DNA from: SAR92 clade bacterium
GTDB taxonomy: Bacteria > Pseudomonadota > Gammaproteobacteria > Pseudomonadales > Porticoccaceae
DNA: 64,000 nt
Assembly: GCA_004211905.1 (NCBI GenBank)
Contig: SHBP01000003.1
Coordinates: 144,986-208,985, forward strand
Direction: 5' to 3'
Below the pieces are notes generated by a model. It did not search any database. It had not been told where the DNA came from and was given only the letters and a program-made list of their open reading frames with translations. Position 1 is the stretch's first letter; each line of letters begins with the position of its first letter. The position numbers and the translations under genes are program-made. Below, piece after piece: positions 28,921 to 41,130 of this stretch.

Positions 28921-30384
28921 CTACACGCTGGTGACACGAAGAACTTCTTCGATAGTAGTCATACCGTCACGGACAAGACTAAATCCCGCCTCACGAATAC
29001 TTGGGACATGCTCTCGAATTTTAGCTTCTAATTCGATTTCGCCGGCATTCTCATGGATGAGAGTCTGCAACTGCGCATCCACGGAGACTAGCTCAAACAG
29101 CGCTTGGCGGCCTGCATAACCAGTGCTGTTACACTTTTCACAACCAGCAGCCTCATATATTTTTTGACCTGGTTTCAATTTCAACAGATCTCGATTAAAT
29201 TCATTAGGCTCAATCGGTCGGCGGCAGTGATGGCAGAGTTTTCGCAACAAACGTTGAGATAAAATCCCGCGGATGGTAGATGCCAGCAAAAAGCTGTCTA
29301 CGCCGAGATCTTGAAGTCGTGTTATAGCGCCAGCCGCTGTATTGGTATGCAGGGTCGATAGCACCAGATGACCTGTTAAACTTGATTGAGTGGCTATCTC
29401 AGCTGTCTCTCCATCACGGATCTCACCAATCAGAATAACATCTGGATCCTGTCTTAGAATCGCCTTTAAACCACGAGCAAAGGTCATACCTGCGCGCAAA
29501 TTAATTTGCGTTTGGCTAATCCCAGGAAGATCATATTCAACGGGATCCTCAACCGTCATGATGTTGCGTCCCTGACGATCCATTTGCTGTAGCGCAGCAT
29601 ACAAGGTGGTGGTCTTTCCGGAGCCTGTTGGCCCTGTCACCAAAATAATACCGTGGGGTCGACGAATTAAATCATCTAACTGTGCAGAGGTTGCGGATGG
29701 CATGCCAAGATCATCCACCTGGAGTTTACCTGCGTCTTTATCCAGTAGGCGCATTACCACGCGCTCGCCGTGACTCGAAGGCATGGTAGAAATCCTTAGA
29801 TCAATACTGCGGCCGCCCAATTTTACGCTCATCCGACCATCTTGGGGTAACCGCTTCTCAGCAATATCTAATTTTGACATCACCTTGATACGAGAAATAA
29901 GTAAGGGGGTAATTTGCGCGGATGGACTCAGAACAGTACTCAAAACACCGTCCAGTCGAAAACGCACCAAAGACTCTTTTTCATAGGGTTCAATATGAAT
30001 ATCCGAGGCATTTTCTTTTAATGATTCGGCCAAAATCGCGTTAAGTAGTCGAATGATAGGAGCATCGTCTTCGGAATCTAATAGATCACCCGTATCTTCA
30101 AGATCGGCCGCAGCTGACTCCATATCAACAAAATCTTTAATATCCTCCATCACCGATTCTGAAGAATTCTTCCTGCCACTATAGATGTCTGACAGCATTT
30201 TATCGAAAGCCTTGCTATCAACCCTGCTGATCGAAGAGAAACCATTATTTATGCGGCTAACTTCAGTAATTGCCCACTGACTAGCATCAGGTGACAGCAC
30301 AAGATCACCCTCAAATTCACGCACTAACAGACCGTTACTCCGAGCAAATTCGAAAGGTAGTAGCTTAGTGTTTGATTGTGACAT
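28921..30384 (-). CDS. gspE: Type II secretion ATPase GspE
   Basis: 487 aa; GPTGSGKTTTLYAAL, VEDPVEYDLPGISQTQIN, CHHCRRP...CEKCNSTGYAGR zinc motif. Confidence 0.97.
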   Translation of the reverse strand: MSQSNTKLLPFEFARSNGLLVREFEGDLVLSPDASQWAITEVSRINNGFSSISRVDSKAFDKMLSDIYSGRKNSSESVMEDIKDFVDMESAAADLEDTGDLLDSEDDAPIIRLLNAILAESLKENASDIHIEPYEKESLVRFRLDGVLSTVLSPSAQITPLLISRIKVMSKLDIAEKRLPQDGRMSVKLGGRSIDLRISTMPSSHGERVVMRLLDKDAGKLQVDDLGMPSATSAQLDDLIRRPHGIILVTGPTGSGKTTTLYAALQQMDRQGRNIMTVEDPVEYDLPGISQTQINLRAGMTFARGLKAILRQDPDVILIGEIRDGETAEIATQSSLTGHLVLSTLHTNTAAGAITRLQDLGVDSFLLASTIRGILSQRLLRKLCHHCRRPIEPNEFNRDLLKLKPGQKIYEAAGCEKCNSTGYAGRQALFELVSVDAQLQTLIHENAGEIELEAKIREHVPSIREAGFSLVRDGMTTIEEVLRVTSV

Positions 30385-30478
30385 CTTTACATCCTATTGA
30401 AATCAGCGGCCGCTAGCCTAACATCTTGCTGCTCACCATACATCGCTGGTCTTTACTGAACCTATCAGCTAAAAAGCA

Positions 30479-30817
30479 TCACACATCTGCAGAGGGCTTC
30501 CCACCAACCATCGATGGGAAAGGGAACTGACTCACATTACCCCCGTTGGCCTGCGTAATTTTCCCAGCACCTTCTTTTTCAACCTCATCAATACGAACAA
30601 TGGATTGCATAGGAATAAAACTTCGCTTTATATCCGAAAATTCACTCTTAAGCTTCTCCTCAGCCGGGTCCACTATCATCTGAGATCGCTCACCGAAGAT
30701 AAATTCCTCGACCTCCAAAAAACCCCAAAGATCGCTTTGAAAGACGTGACGAGCATAAATCTCGTAAACTTCACCTTGGTTAAAAAAAGTTATTTTATAA
30801 ATAGGTTCACTGGCCAT
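30479..30817 (-). CDS. DUF1820 family protein
   Basis: 112 aa; IYKITFFNQGEVYEIYARHVFQSDLWGFLEVEEFIFGE. Confidence 0.8.
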   Translation of the reverse strand: MASEPIYKITFFNQGEVYEIYARHVFQSDLWGFLEVEEFIFGERSQMIVDPAEEKLKSEFSDIKRSFIPMQSIVRIDEVEKEGAGKITQANGGNVSQFPFPSMVGGKPSADV

Positions 30818-30891
30818 TAATTTTCTCTGTATTACACCACTAAAAAGAGGAATGATAATATCATAATCATCTCTAATAGCATCGCAAAATG

Positions 30892-30919
30892 TTGCGCAAT
30901 AAGCGCTCAGAGCTATAAT
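30892..30919 (+). promoter_or_regulatory. Putative sigma70 promoter of miaB
   Basis: TTGCGC-N16-TATAAT upstream of miaB. Confidence 0.55.
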
Positions 30920-30949
30920 GCGCGCTCTTTATAGACAAAAGCGTTAGCA

Positions 30950-32287
30950 ATGCAGCAAAAGCCTGTTAAAAAACTCCATATCGTCACTCATGGCTGTCAG
31001 ATGAATGAGTATGATTCTGCTCGCATGCGAGACTTGCTCGGTGAAAGCCACCATATGGTGGCAACAGATAATGCCCAAGATGCTGATGTTATTCTGCTTA
31101 ATACGTGCTCGATAAGAGAAAAGGCGCAGGAAAAAGTTTTTCATCAACTTGGTCGATGGAAACACCTTAAAGAAGCCAATCCTGATCTGGTGATTGGTGT
31201 TGGTGGTTGTGTCGCCAGCCAAGAAGGTGAGGCCATAGCTAAAAGAGCACCCTTTGTGGATGTTGTATTCGGCCCACAAACCCTGCATCGACTACCTGAA
31301 ATGATGGAATCACAGAAATCTGATGGCACTGTAATTGTGGACATCAGTTTTCCTGAAATCGAAAAATTTGATCGCCTCCCTGAGCCTGAAGCTGATGGTG
31401 CCAGCGCCTTTGTTTCCATTATGGAAGGTTGCTCTAAATACTGCACATTTTGTGTAGTACCCTATACACGAGGAGAAGAAGTCAGTCGCCCCATTGCAGA
31501 TGTTCTCGCTGAGATCACCTCACTTGCCGATCAAGGTGTGCGGGAAGTTAACCTCCTAGGCCAAAATGTGAATGCCTATCGCGGAGACATGCCAGACGGA
31601 AGCATCTGCGATTTTGCCGAATTGATTCCTTTTGTCGCCAGTATCGACGGCATAGATCGTATCCGCTATACAACGTCCCACCCTGTGGAGTTTTCTGATG
31701 CTTTGATTGATGTTTATGATCAAGTACCAGAATTAGTTAGCCACCTGCACTTGCCGGTGCAAAGTGGATCAGACAAAATCCTCATGGCAATGAAACGAGG
31801 CCATACAGCTATCGAATATAAGTCTAAAATTAGGCGTTTAAGAGAGTTACGACCAGATATAAGCATTTCTTCTGACTTTATCATCGGCTTCCCTAACGAG
31901 ACTGATGAAGACTTTGCTGCAACAATGAAATTAATCGAACAAGTCGGTTTCGATACGTCGTTTAGCTTCATCTACAGCGCCAGACCCGGCACACCCGCAG
32001 CTGATATGGAAGACAATATTTCTGATCAGGTAAAAAAGGATCGATTAAAAATTCTCCAAAGTCGTATTAGTCAAAATGCATTTGAAATCAGCCGGAGAAT
32101 GGTGGGTTCTAAACAAAATTTGCTAGTGACCGGTATTTCAAAAAAAGACCCTGGACAACTCCAAGGGCGAACTGAGAACAATCGCGTGGTTAATTTTCGC
32201 AGTTCCGATCAGAGCCTTATTGGGCAATTTGTGGAAACAATTATTACCGAGGCTTTACCTAACTCCCTCCGAGGGCAATTGAAATAA
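30950..32287 (+). CDS. miaB: tRNA-2-methylthio-N6-dimethylallyladenosine synthase
   Basis: 445 aa; [37 protein letters not shown] radical-SAM motif, TRAM domain. Confidence 0.98.
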   Translation: MQQKPVKKLHIVTHGCQMNEYDSARMRDLLGESHHMVATDNAQDADVILLNTCSIREKAQEKVFHQLGRWKHLKEANPDLVIGVGGCVASQEGEAIAKRAPFVDVVFGPQTLHRLPEMMESQKSDGTVIVDISFPEIEKFDRLPEPEADGASAFVSIMEGCSKYCTFCVVPYTRGEEVSRPIADVLAEITSLADQGVREVNLLGQNVNAYRGDMPDGSICDFAELIPFVASIDGIDRIRYTTSHPVEFSDALIDVYDQVPELVSHLHLPVQSGSDKILMAMKRGHTAIEYKSKIRRLRELRPDISISSDFIIGFPNETDEDFAATMKLIEQVGFDTSFSFIYSARPGTPAADMEDNISDQVKKDRLKILQSRISQNAFEISRRMVGSKQNLLVTGISKKDPGQLQGRTENNRVVNFRSSDQSLIGQFVETIITEALPNSLRGQLK

Positions 32288-32451
32288 GAATATTTGATCA
32301 ACTTTAGGCTTGAGAAATAATCTATTCGCTTGGTGTAACTCACTATCTTCTCGAGCTTTACATTCCAATCCACTAAAAAAGAGTTTACGCTGATCCCTTG
32401 ATCAAGCTATGCTAATAACAGTTAATAATTATATAGGCGCCAACACACCCC

Positions 32452-33456
32452 TTGAAACAACTGAAAAGTCAGCCTTCTGCTTTTAATATCACCCTTGAGC
32501 CAAATGATGCTCACCGGCTTGCCTCAGTCCGCGGTCAATTTGATGATAATTTGCACCTAATCGAGCAGCGACTTAACGTCGAAATACGCTCTCGAGATAA
32601 CTTCTTTGCTGTGTTTGGTGATGAAGACGATGCAAAGCATGCTGTGGATGTCATATTTAACCTTTACCAAGAAACAGCCCACTACAGCGATGTAACACCT
32701 GAAGAGGTTCACCTGCATCTCCGACAATTTGAGAGACCAAAACCTATGGATCAATCAGCAAACAGCATTCAATCAGTCAATGATATTGATAATTTTTCGA
32801 TTATTCGTACTAAAAAAGGAAATATTAAACCTCGAGGCATTAACCAGCAGCGTTATGTTCGGTCGATACAAACCCATGATATTAACTTCGGTGTTGGTCC
32901 AGCGGGCACTGGCAAAACATACCTAGCAGTCGCCTGTGCCGTAGAAGCATTGCTTAGAGATGAAGTAGAGCGCATTTTGTTAGTACGACCAGCGGTAGAG
33001 GCCGGTGAGAGATTGGGATTTTTGCCTGGTGATCTAGCACAAAAGGTAGACCCATATTTAAGACCACTTTATGACGCTCTACATGAAATGCTTGGCTTTG
33101 AGACGGTTGCAAAGTTGCAGGAGAGAAATGTTATTGAGATTGCTCCATTAGCCTATATGCGGGGACGCACATTAAATGGTGCTTATATTATTTTGGATGA
33201 GAGTCAAAACACCACGCGCGAACAAATGAAAATGTTTTTAACGCGCATTGGGTTTGGCTCCACGGCGGTCGTCACTGGGGATATGTCGCAAATTGACTTA
33301 CCTAAGGGTGTTAGCTCGGGTCTTGCTCACGTTTGTGATGTTTTAAGAGATGTTGAAGAAATCAGCTTCACTCACTTTGAATCGCGAGATGTTGTTCGCC
33401 ACCCCATAGTGCAAAGTATTGTCGATGCATATGATTCCTTTGAAAAGGACCACTAA
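32452..33456 (+). CDS. ybeZ: PhoH-like ATPase (YbeZ)
   Basis: 334 aa, TTG start; [56 protein letters not shown]. Confidence 0.95.
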   Translation: MKQLKSQPSAFNITLEPNDAHRLASVRGQFDDNLHLIEQRLNVEIRSRDNFFAVFGDEDDAKHAVDVIFNLYQETAHYSDVTPEEVHLHLRQFERPKPMDQSANSIQSVNDIDNFSIIRTKKGNIKPRGINQQRYVRSIQTHDINFGVGPAGTGKTYLAVACAVEALLRDEVERILLVRPAVEAGERLGFLPGDLAQKVDPYLRPLYDALHEMLGFETVAKLQERNVIEIAPLAYMRGRTLNGAYIILDESQNTTREQMKMFLTRIGFGSTAVVTGDMSQIDLPKGVSSGLAHVCDVLRDVEEISFTHFESRDVVRHPIVQSIVDAYDSFEKDH

Positions 33457-33467
33457 CTAATCTAACT

Positions 33468-33935
33468 ATGGCTATTTTAGTTGATATTCAAAGAGCCTGG
33501 ACGTTGCAGGAAACACCTGGTGCCACAAGCATTGAATCTTGGGCTAATGCCGCTCTAGGTAATCGAAAAGGTCCATTTGAACTCAATATTCGAATTGTTG
33601 ATCAACAAGAAAGCGCCAAATTAAATCTTCAGTATCGCGGAAAAGAAGGGCCTACGAACGTACTTTCATTCCCCTTTGATGCAGTCACCCCTGAGCCTAT
33701 GCCAATACTCGGCGATCTAGTTATCTGTGGACCCGTGGTGTTAAAAGAAGCCAAAGAGCAGAACAAGAAAAATGATGCTCACTGGGCACATATGGTTGTG
33801 CACGGCGTATTACACTTGTTAGGCTATGACCATTGCGTAGATAATGAAGCAGAAGAAATGGAAACTTTAGAGAGAGCGATTTTGCTTGGCCTAGATTATC
33901 CAGATCCCTACACTGAAACAACTGAGCATAATTGA
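33468..33935 (+). CDS. ybeY: rRNA maturation endoribonuclease YbeY
   Basis: 155 aa; [33 protein letters not shown] zinc motif. Confidence 0.96.
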   Translation: MAILVDIQRAWTLQETPGATSIESWANAALGNRKGPFELNIRIVDQQESAKLNLQYRGKEGPTNVLSFPFDAVTPEPMPILGDLVICGPVVLKEAKEQNKKNDAHWAHMVVHGVLHLLGYDHCVDNEAEEMETLERAILLGLDYPDPYTETTEHN

Positions 33936-33942
33936 GTTAACC

Positions 33943-34785
33943 ATGAACGACGAATCTTCATCGACGAACATTTCAGAAACGTCATTGCTGAAAAAAATTA
34001 CTCGGATATTCTCTCCTAATCCAACTAGCAGTGATGAAGTCGCTGACATGCTGCGAAGCGCTGAGAACGAGTCTATTATTGATGCTGGTGCACTGCAAAT
34101 TATGGAGGGTGCTCTAAAAGTATCCGACCTTCAGGCTCGGGAAATTATGATCCCCCGCTCACAAATGAAGTTTATCGAAGCTGATCTTTCTTTAGAAGAA
34201 ATACTCAATATTGTCATTCAGTCACAGCACTCACGATTCCCTGTGGTTGGCGAATCGTCTGATGACATTCAAGGAATTCTCCTCGCCAAGGAGCTCCTTC
34301 CTCTGCTCTTATCCGGCAAAGAATCTTTCAATCTGAAAAGCATGTTGCGTCCAGCGACTATTATTCCTGAGAGTAAACGTATTAATGTCCTGCTTCAGGA
34401 GTTCCGAGAGCAACGCTATCATATGGCCATTGTTATTGACGAATATGCTGGAGTTTCCGGCCTACTTACCATTGAAGATGTCTTGGAAGAAATTGTTGGC
34501 GAAATTGAAGATGAAACCGATGAACATGAACCCGAGCAAATTCGAAGAATAGACGTTAATCGTTACACCGTGGATGCTATTACAGACATTGCTGGATTCA
34601 ACGAATATTTTGATGTTGGCTTATCTGATGATGAGTTCGATACTATCGCTGGTCTTATCATACACGCGCTGGGGCGTCTACCTGAGGTGTCTGAAACTGT
34701 AGAAATTGATAACTTCCTCTTTACTGTGACCGCAGGAGATAGTCGAAAAATAACCCTTCTGGAAGTATCCAAAAAGACTCCATGA
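33943..34785 (+). CDS. corC: Magnesium/cobalt efflux protein CorC (CBS domain)
   Basis: 280 aa; IMIPRSQM, CBS pair, IDEYAGVSGLLTIEDVLEEIVGEIEDE, CorC_HlyC C-terminus. Confidence 0.94.
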   Translation: MNDESSSTNISETSLLKKITRIFSPNPTSSDEVADMLRSAENESIIDAGALQIMEGALKVSDLQAREIMIPRSQMKFIEADLSLEEILNIVIQSQHSRFPVVGESSDDIQGILLAKELLPLLLSGKESFNLKSMLRPATIIPESKRINVLLQEFREQRYHMAIVIDEYAGVSGLLTIEDVLEEIVGEIEDETDEHEPEQIRRIDVNRYTVDAITDIAGFNEYFDVGLSDDEFDTIAGLIIHALGRLPEVSETVEIDNFLFTVTAGDSRKITLLEVSKKTP

Positions 34786-36302
34786 GGCTTACCAACAAAC
34801 TCCAACATCGCTGTATTCTTCTTGTTGGAGGCGCTATCTTCCCTTTGGGCTTAGCTCCCTTTGATATTTGGCCCGCGGTTATGATCAGTATGGCCATATT
34901 GTTTCAATCGCTCACTCATACAACAGCCAAACAGGCCTTTTTCAATAGCCTAGTCTATGGCTTTGGTCTTTTCATTGCAGGTGCCAGTTGGCTCTATATC
35001 AGTATTCATGAGTATGGATTTATTCCCGCCCCCTTAGCAATTTTAGCAACAACTTTATTCTGTCTGTTTTTAGCCCTTATCTTTGCCGCTCCCTTTGCGG
35101 TTTCTTCATTGATACCACAGACACCCCTCTCCTGGATACTTGGCCTCCCGGCGATATGGGTCATCAGCGAATGGGTGAGAACTTGGATGCTAACTGGGTT
35201 TCCATGGCTCTATGCAGGTTACAGTCACACCTCCACTTGGTTAAATGGCTGGGCACCAATAGGTGGCGTGCTATTGTTAAGCTTTATATCGGCCCTAGGC
35301 GCTATGCTCTTAGTGTCAATATTTAACGGTCGAGTAAAACTTCGTACAACTCAACCTCTTATGGCTTCTATTGCGATTTTGGTGGTATCAGGATATTTTT
35401 TCCAGAGCGTCGAATGGACTGAAAGCACAGACGAACTCCTAACGGTTACTCTAATACAGCCCAATATTCCTCAAAATGAAAAATGGTCCCCTAAAAAGCA
35501 GCAACTAATACTCAGACAGTTATCCACTCAGACTGAAGCTCATTGGGGTAGTGATATTATTGTTTGGCCTGAGGCTGCTGTACCCACTCTGCCTCAACGC
35601 ATCCCTAACTTCATGAGCCAGATGACAGATCGAGCCAATGATAGTGGTTCCACATTATTAACTGGCATAATCACTTATGACATCAACAACAAAAAGTACC
35701 ATAACTCGGTTCTGGCCATTGGTGAGAATAGTGGGCTGTACAACAAAACCCGCCTAGTCCCTTTTGGGGAATACGTTCCTCTGGAATCAGTTCTAAGAGG
35801 TTTGATAAAATTCTTTGATCTTCCTATGTCCTCTCTCGCTATTGGAGCCTCCAACCAGCCTCTGTTCTCTATTAAAGAGCAGCTAATATCAACAGCAATA
35901 TGCTATGAAGTGGTCTACCCAAACCTTGTGGCGCGTAATAGTAGAGGCGCTTCGTTAATATTGACCGTTAGCAATGATACTTGGTTCGGTAATTCAATTG
36001 GTCCACTGCAACATATGCAAATGGTCCAGATGCGTGCGCTGGAGAATGAAAAGCCAATCATACGTGGTACCAATAATGGTATTTCTGGGCTAGTAGACCA
36101 TAAAGGGCAAATATATAAACGTCTTGAGCAGCACAGCATCACAGAACTCTCTGGCGTTGTTCAAGCTAGAAAAGGTAGCACCCCTTTTTCTACAACCGGA
36201 TCATGGCCGACTGTTCTAATTTCATTGCTACTTTGCGCTTGGTTAATCATTAAAGGAATAAAAACTAATATCTTAGAGGACCCTAGACATGACAATAAGT
36301 AA
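34782..36302 (+). CDS. lnt: Apolipoprotein N-acyltransferase
   Basis: 506 aa; [54 protein letters not shown]. Confidence 0.96.
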   Translation: MRLTNKLQHRCILLVGGAIFPLGLAPFDIWPAVMISMAILFQSLTHTTAKQAFFNSLVYGFGLFIAGASWLYISIHEYGFIPAPLAILATTLFCLFLALIFAAPFAVSSLIPQTPLSWILGLPAIWVISEWVRTWMLTGFPWLYAGYSHTSTWLNGWAPIGGVLLLSFISALGAMLLVSIFNGRVKLRTTQPLMASIAILVVSGYFFQSVEWTESTDELLTVTLIQPNIPQNEKWSPKKQQLILRQLSTQTEAHWGSDIIVWPEAAVPTLPQRIPNFMSQMTDRANDSGSTLLTGIITYDINNKKYHNSVLAIGENSGLYNKTRLVPFGEYVPLESVLRGLIKFFDLPMSSLAIGASNQPLFSIKEQLISTAICYEVVYPNLVARNSRGASLILTVSNDTWFGNSIGPLQHMQMVQMRALENEKPIIRGTNNGISGLVDHKGQIYKRLEQHSITELSGVVQARKGSTPFSTTGSWPTVLISLLLCAWLIIKGIKTNILEDPRHDNK

Positions 36303-36819
36303 GATTTTATTAGCCCTCGCGGCTAACCTAACAATTTCATTTTCTTTAGTTGCTCTTGAAGTCGGTGATCCAGCACCAGATTTTGAACTCCAAGCTACTG
36401 ATGGTAAAACTTATACATTGAGTCAATTTAAAGACAAAGAAGCGGTTGTTATCGCCTGGTATCCAAAAGCTTTTACCAGCGGATGTACCATAGAATGTAA
36501 ATCACTTGCGCAAAATGGTCATTTATTGAAAGGCTTAGAAGTAGCTTACTTTATGGCTAGTGTCGATCCTTTGGAAACAAATAAAGAGTTCGCAGAAGAG
36601 AATGATGCTGATTTTCCTCTGTTGAGTGATCCATCAAAGAGCGTCGCTGAAGCCTATGATGTACTCGCTTTTTATGGTGTTCCTAAGAGACACACTATTT
36701 ACATTGGTAAAGACGGCAAAGTGCTATTTGTTGACCGCAAGATTAATTCGTCCACATCAGCTGAAGATATAGCGGCTAAACTCCTTGAATTGGGTATCCC
36801 TGCCCGCCAAGCTAGTTAA
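36289..36819 (+). CDS. PrxQ/Bcp-type peroxiredoxin with N-terminal signal-like segment
   Basis: 176 aa; hydrophobic N-terminus then [51 protein letters not shown]. Confidence 0.88.
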   Translation: MTISKILLALAANLTISFSLVALEVGDPAPDFELQATDGKTYTLSQFKDKEAVVIAWYPKAFTSGCTIECKSLAQNGHLLKGLEVAYFMASVDPLETNKEFAEENDADFPLLSDPSKSVAEAYDVLAFYGVPKRHTIYIGKDGKVLFVDRKINSSTSAEDIAAKLLELGIPARQAS

Positions 36820-36901
36820 TTGCCTACTTCAAAACACTGCATTTCTATCAGAGTAGCGGCCTAATATACTCTAATGGGTGTTAGAGCGACTCACATTCCC
36901 C

Positions 36902-36907
36902 TATAAT
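36902..36907 (+). promoter_or_regulatory. Possible -10 element of leuS promoter
   Basis: TATAAT 39 nt upstream of the leuS ATG; -35 is weak. Confidence 0.35.
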
Positions 36908-36945
36908 TCACGCTGTTAACCAAACCCTAAAAGCAGTGAATATTA

Positions 36946-39543
36946 ATGGCCTCTGAAGAAACCTATGATCCCGCAACAATAGAGCGGGAAGCGCAAAAGT
37001 TTTGGAACGACAACAAGACATTTGAGGTCACCGAAGACCCTAACAAAGAAAAGTTTTATTGTCTCGCCATGTTCCCCTATCCAAGTGGAAAGCTGCACAT
37101 GGGTCACGTCCGAAACTATACGATTACCGATGTTATTGCTCGGTATCAAAGGATGCAGGGCAAAAATGTTCTTCACCCAATGGGTTGGGATGCCTTTGGT
37201 TTGCCTGCAGAAAATGCGGCTATTCAGAACAATACTGCGCCTGCCAAGTGGACACATGAAAATATTGCCTATATGAAGGCCCAACTTAGAAGCTTGGGCT
37301 TTGGTATTGACTGGTCTCGAGAACTGGCCACATGTGAACCTGATTATTACAAATGGGAACAGTGGTTTTTTACCAAACTTTATGAAAAAGGCTTGGTATA
37401 TAAGAAGACAAGCGCAGTAAATTGGTGCCCACATGATGCCACCGTGCTTGCTAACGAACAGGTAGTGGACGGTTGTTGTTGGCGTTGTGACACTCCAGTA
37501 GAACGAAAAGAAATTCCACAATGGTTTATCCGAATTACTGAATATGCAGAGCAATTACTCGAAGATCTAGAGGATTTGGATCATTGGCCTCAGCAGGTCA
37601 AGACCATGCAACGCAACTGGATTGGCAAGAGCCGCGGGGTAAATGTGGTGTTTGATTTATCTCAACCTACTGCCGAGTTCCAGCACTTTGAAGTTTATAC
37701 TACTCGCCCCGACACTTTGATGGGAGTCACCTATTTAACCCTTGCTACCCAACACCCAATTGCTCTCAAAGTTGCCGAGACCAACCGTGTTTTGGCGAGC
37801 TTTATTGAGAAATGTCAGGTCCAACAGGTCTCTGAAGCGGAAATGGCGACCATGGAAAAAGTGGGTATGGACACAGGTATAACCGCAGTCCATCCACTAA
37901 CTGGAGAGATGGTTCCCGTCTGGGTGGGCAATTACGTGCTGATGGATTATGGGTCTGGTGCTGTAATGGCTGTGCCGGGGCATGATCAAAGAGATTTTGA
38001 ATTCGCCAAAAAATACGACCTGCCTATTACTCAGGTTGTTCTTGCCAATAATAGTCAAGAATGTTCAATCAATACTGAAGCATTTACCGAAAAGGGAGTA
38101 CTAACGAATTCAGGTAAATATGATGGTTTAGACTTTAGGTCTGCCTTCGATGCTATTTCTACCGATCTTGAAAGTTCAAACCACGGTTCAGTCGCCACCA
38201 ATTATCGCTTGCGTGACTGGGGTGTCAGTCGCCAACGCTACTGGGGGACACCAATCCCTATGTACAACCTCGCTGATGGTGGAGAGATTGCCGTTCCTCT
38301 GGATAAGTTGCCAGTGATCTTGCCTACTGATGTAGAAATGGATGGCATACAGTCGCCAATAAAGGCTGATGGAAATTGGCGCATGGCTGAACTCAATGGG
38401 CATGCAGTTGAGCACGAAACTGATACCTTCGATACTTTTATGGAATCATCTTGGTACCACGCCAGATTTACTTGCTCTGATCTTGATAGCGCAATGCTTG
38501 ATCCTGCGCGCGCCGATTATTGGCTCCCCGTAGATCAGTATGTAGGTGGGATCGAACACGCTATTCTGCATCTTCTTTATGCTCGCTTTTACCACAAACT
38601 ATTACGTGATGAAGGACTAGTTAGCAGTAGCGAGCCATTTAAGAGCTTACTCTGCCAAGGGATGGTGTTAGCTGAATCTTTTTACACGGAGGATGCAGGT
38701 CGCAAAACATGGATATCACCCGATGACGTTACTGTTGAACGAGATGATAAGGGTCGCACAATAACTGCTGTTGAAACTAAAACTGGCAAAAGCGTCATCA
38801 GTGATGGCATTACTAAGATGTCAAAATCAAAAAACAATGGTGTTGATCCGCAAACTACTATTGATAAACATGGTGCGGATACGGTTCGATTATTTACCAT
38901 GTTTGCTGCCCCTCCCGAACAGACTCTGGAGTGGAGTGACGAAGGGGTTTCGGGCGCCCACCGCTTCTTGAGAAAACTATGGAAGATGGTGCACGATCAC
39001 GTCAAGATTGGCTCAATTGATGATCTTAACGTTGACAAGCTTAGTGACGCTCAGAAAGATCTGCGCCGTAAAACTCATGAGACAATCCGAAAAGTGAGCG
39101 ATGATTATGGCCGTCGCAATACCTTTAATACTGCCATCGCGGCGGTTATGGAGTTGTTGAATGAAGTTGGGAAGCATAACAATAAAGACCAACAGACTCT
39201 CGCCGTGCGTCACGAAGCCTTCACCACTGCAGTTTTGTTGCTCTCCCCTGTGGCTCCTCATATTTGTCATAGTTTATGGCATGTCTTAGGACACTCAAAT
39301 TCAGTGACAGACGCAAGTTGGCCTGTACTGGATGAAGAAGCCTTAGTACGTAGCACTATTACATTGGTTCTTCAGGTGAACGGCAAGGTTCGTGGGAAAA
39401 TCGAGGTTGCTGCAGATATCTCAAAAGAAGACATAGAAAAAATTGCACTTGCTGATGAAAACGTGCAACGATTTGTGGAAGGAAACACTATCCGTAAAAT
39501 TATTATTGTTCCTAGCAGGCTGATTAATATAGTTGCTAATTGA
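36946..39543 (+). CDS. leuS: Leucyl-tRNA synthetase
   Basis: 865 aa; [37 protein letters not shown], editing domain. Confidence 0.98.
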   Translation: MASEETYDPATIEREAQKFWNDNKTFEVTEDPNKEKFYCLAMFPYPSGKLHMGHVRNYTITDVIARYQRMQGKNVLHPMGWDAFGLPAENAAIQNNTAPAKWTHENIAYMKAQLRSLGFGIDWSRELATCEPDYYKWEQWFFTKLYEKGLVYKKTSAVNWCPHDATVLANEQVVDGCCWRCDTPVERKEIPQWFIRITEYAEQLLEDLEDLDHWPQQVKTMQRNWIGKSRGVNVVFDLSQPTAEFQHFEVYTTRPDTLMGVTYLTLATQHPIALKVAETNRVLASFIEKCQVQQVSEAEMATMEKVGMDTGITAVHPLTGEMVPVWVGNYVLMDYGSGAVMAVPGHDQRDFEFAKKYDLPITQVVLANNSQECSINTEAFTEKGVLTNSGKYDGLDFRSAFDAISTDLESSNHGSVATNYRLRDWGVSRQRYWGTPIPMYNLADGGEIAVPLDKLPVILPTDVEMDGIQSPIKADGNWRMAELNGHAVEHETDTFDTFMESSWYHARFTCSDLDSAMLDPARADYWLPVDQYVGGIEHAILHLLYARFYHKLLRDEGLVSSSEPFKSLLCQGMVLAESFYTEDAGRKTWISPDDVTVERDDKGRTITAVETKTGKSVISDGITKMSKSKNNGVDPQTTIDKHGADTVRLFTMFAAPPEQTLEWSDEGVSGAHRFLRKLWKMVHDHVKIGSIDDLNVDKLSDAQKDLRRKTHETIRKVSDDYGRRNTFNTAIAAVMELLNEVGKHNNKDQQTLAVRHEAFTTAVLLLSPVAPHICHSLWHVLGHSNSVTDASWPVLDEEALVRSTITLVLQVNGKVRGKIEVAADISKEDIEKIALADENVQRFVEGNTIRKIIIVPSRLINIVAN

Positions 39544-39553
39544 GAGGCTACTG

Positions 39554-40054
39554 ATGAAATATAGAGTGTTGATGCTGAGTATGCTTTTTGTGCTCCCATC
39601 CTGTGGATGGCAACTTCGTGACACACAATTAGTCCCCTCAACTCTAGGGACACTGTATCTCTCCTCAAGCGACCGAAACAGTGCGCTTATTACAGAACTA
39701 CAAAGAGCTCTGAATATTAATGGTATTAAAGTTATCGGTAATAAGGCGGTGGCAGATTATTCTGTAATTATCGTCGACCATCGTCAAAGCTCTCGTACTG
39801 CCAGTATTAACCCAAGCGGCAGAGTTGCAGAATATCAGCTAAATGAAGATGTTGATTTCATTATTACTGACGCTCAAGGCAATGAGATGATTCCACTCTC
39901 AACAGCGTCAGTAGAACGAGTTTATGAATTTAACGAGGACGATATACTTTCCTCAACTAATGAATCAAGATCAGTTCGAAATCGCATGCACGAAGAAATT
40001 GTTCGCCAAATCTTAAACCGACTACGTATATTTTCTGACAATGCAGCGCCCTAG
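39554..40054 (+). CDS. lptE: LPS-assembly lipoprotein LptE
   Basis: Likely start ATG 39554 (MKYRVLMLSMLFVLPSCGWQLRD lipobox); between leuS and holA. Confidence 0.9.
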   Translation: MKYRVLMLSMLFVLPSCGWQLRDTQLVPSTLGTLYLSSSDRNSALITELQRALNINGIKVIGNKAVADYSVIIVDHRQSSRTASINPSGRVAEYQLNEDVDFIITDAQGNEMIPLSTASVERVYEFNEDDILSSTNESRSVRNRMHEEIVRQILNRLRIFSDNAAP

Positions 40055-40074
40055 CGCCAATTATTAGGCAACCT

Positions 40075-41121
40075 ATGAAGATAAGACCTGAACAGCTTAA
40101 AGGCCACCTGTTAAAAGAGCTCTTACCTGTTTATGTTATAAGTGGTGACGAACCACTATTGGCTCAAGAGTCTGCTGATGCTGTTCGCCATGAGGCGAGA
40201 AAGCAAGGCTTTAGTGGCAGAGAAGTATTTCATGGAGACGGGAATTTTGATTGGGGTAGTCTCCACAACGCAGCAAGTGCCCTGTCATTGTTCGCTGAAA
40301 AAAAAATTATTGAAGTTAATATTGCCAATGGCAAGCCTGGCGATAAAGGTAGCAAGGCTCTTTGTGAGCTCTGCGCCAACCCTAATCCAGATAACTTGTT
40401 ACTGATTATCCTGCCAAAGCTTGAACGTGCTGCACAAAACAGTAAATGGATGAAGACCCTTGAATCCTTGGGTGTGCATATTCAAGTTTGGCCTGTCACA
40501 GGCGATCAACTCCCACGCTGGATTAAACAAAGGCTGCAACAATCAGATATCAATGCTAATCAGGAAGCAGTAGAAATATTGGCAGAGCGAGTCGAGGGTA
40601 ATTTACTAGCAGCGGTTCAAGAGATTGAAAAACTCAAGTTACTTGCCACTGACGGCAAAGTTGATGCTATTAAGATGTCATCGGTAGTCGCTGATAGCGC
40701 TCGGTATAACGTTTTTGAATTTGTCGATAAAATTCTCATTGGAGATGCTACGTCTGCTGCGCGCTCTCTAAGAGGCCTTCACAGTGAAGGGACTGATGCA
40801 ATTCCTTTACTTTGGGCTATAACTCGAGAGCTCCGCATCTTGGTCAAAGCCAGTGAGCAGGTGTCACATGGAGAGCAGCGGGACTGGGCTCTCAAAAATG
40901 CCGGTGTTTGGGAAAAACGCATGCCTTTGTTCCGCAAGGCGCTGCAACGTTGTAGCGCAGCCCATTTAAGAATGCTTTTATATCAAGCTGGTGCTATTGA
41001 TCGAGGAATAAAAGGCATGCGCAAAGCTGATGTATGGGATGAAATAACGACTCTAGTACTATCTTTTGCCGGTAGCCAAACGCTAAGGCCAAGTAATATA
41101 AAACTGCTCATCGATCACTAG
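40075..41121 (+). CDS. holA: DNA polymerase III delta subunit
   Basis: 348 aa; MKIRPEQLKGHL..LPVYVISGDEPLLAQES. Confidence 0.95.
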   Translation: MKIRPEQLKGHLLKELLPVYVISGDEPLLAQESADAVRHEARKQGFSGREVFHGDGNFDWGSLHNAASALSLFAEKKIIEVNIANGKPGDKGSKALCELCANPNPDNLLLIILPKLERAAQNSKWMKTLESLGVHIQVWPVTGDQLPRWIKQRLQQSDINANQEAVEILAERVEGNLLAAVQEIEKLKLLATDGKVDAIKMSSVVADSARYNVFEFVDKILIGDATSAARSLRGLHSEGTDAIPLLWAITRELRILVKASEQVSHGEQRDWALKNAGVWEKRMPLFRKALQRCSAAHLRMLLYQAGAIDRGIKGMRKADVWDEITTLVLSFAGSQTLRPSNIKLLIDH

Positions 41122-41130
41122 GCGTTGCAA

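Noticed and set aside
36943-37554. 203-aa antisense ORF opposite leuS
   Set aside because: Fully antisense to a strongly supported leuS; low-complexity/Cys-rich translation typical of spurious antisense frames.
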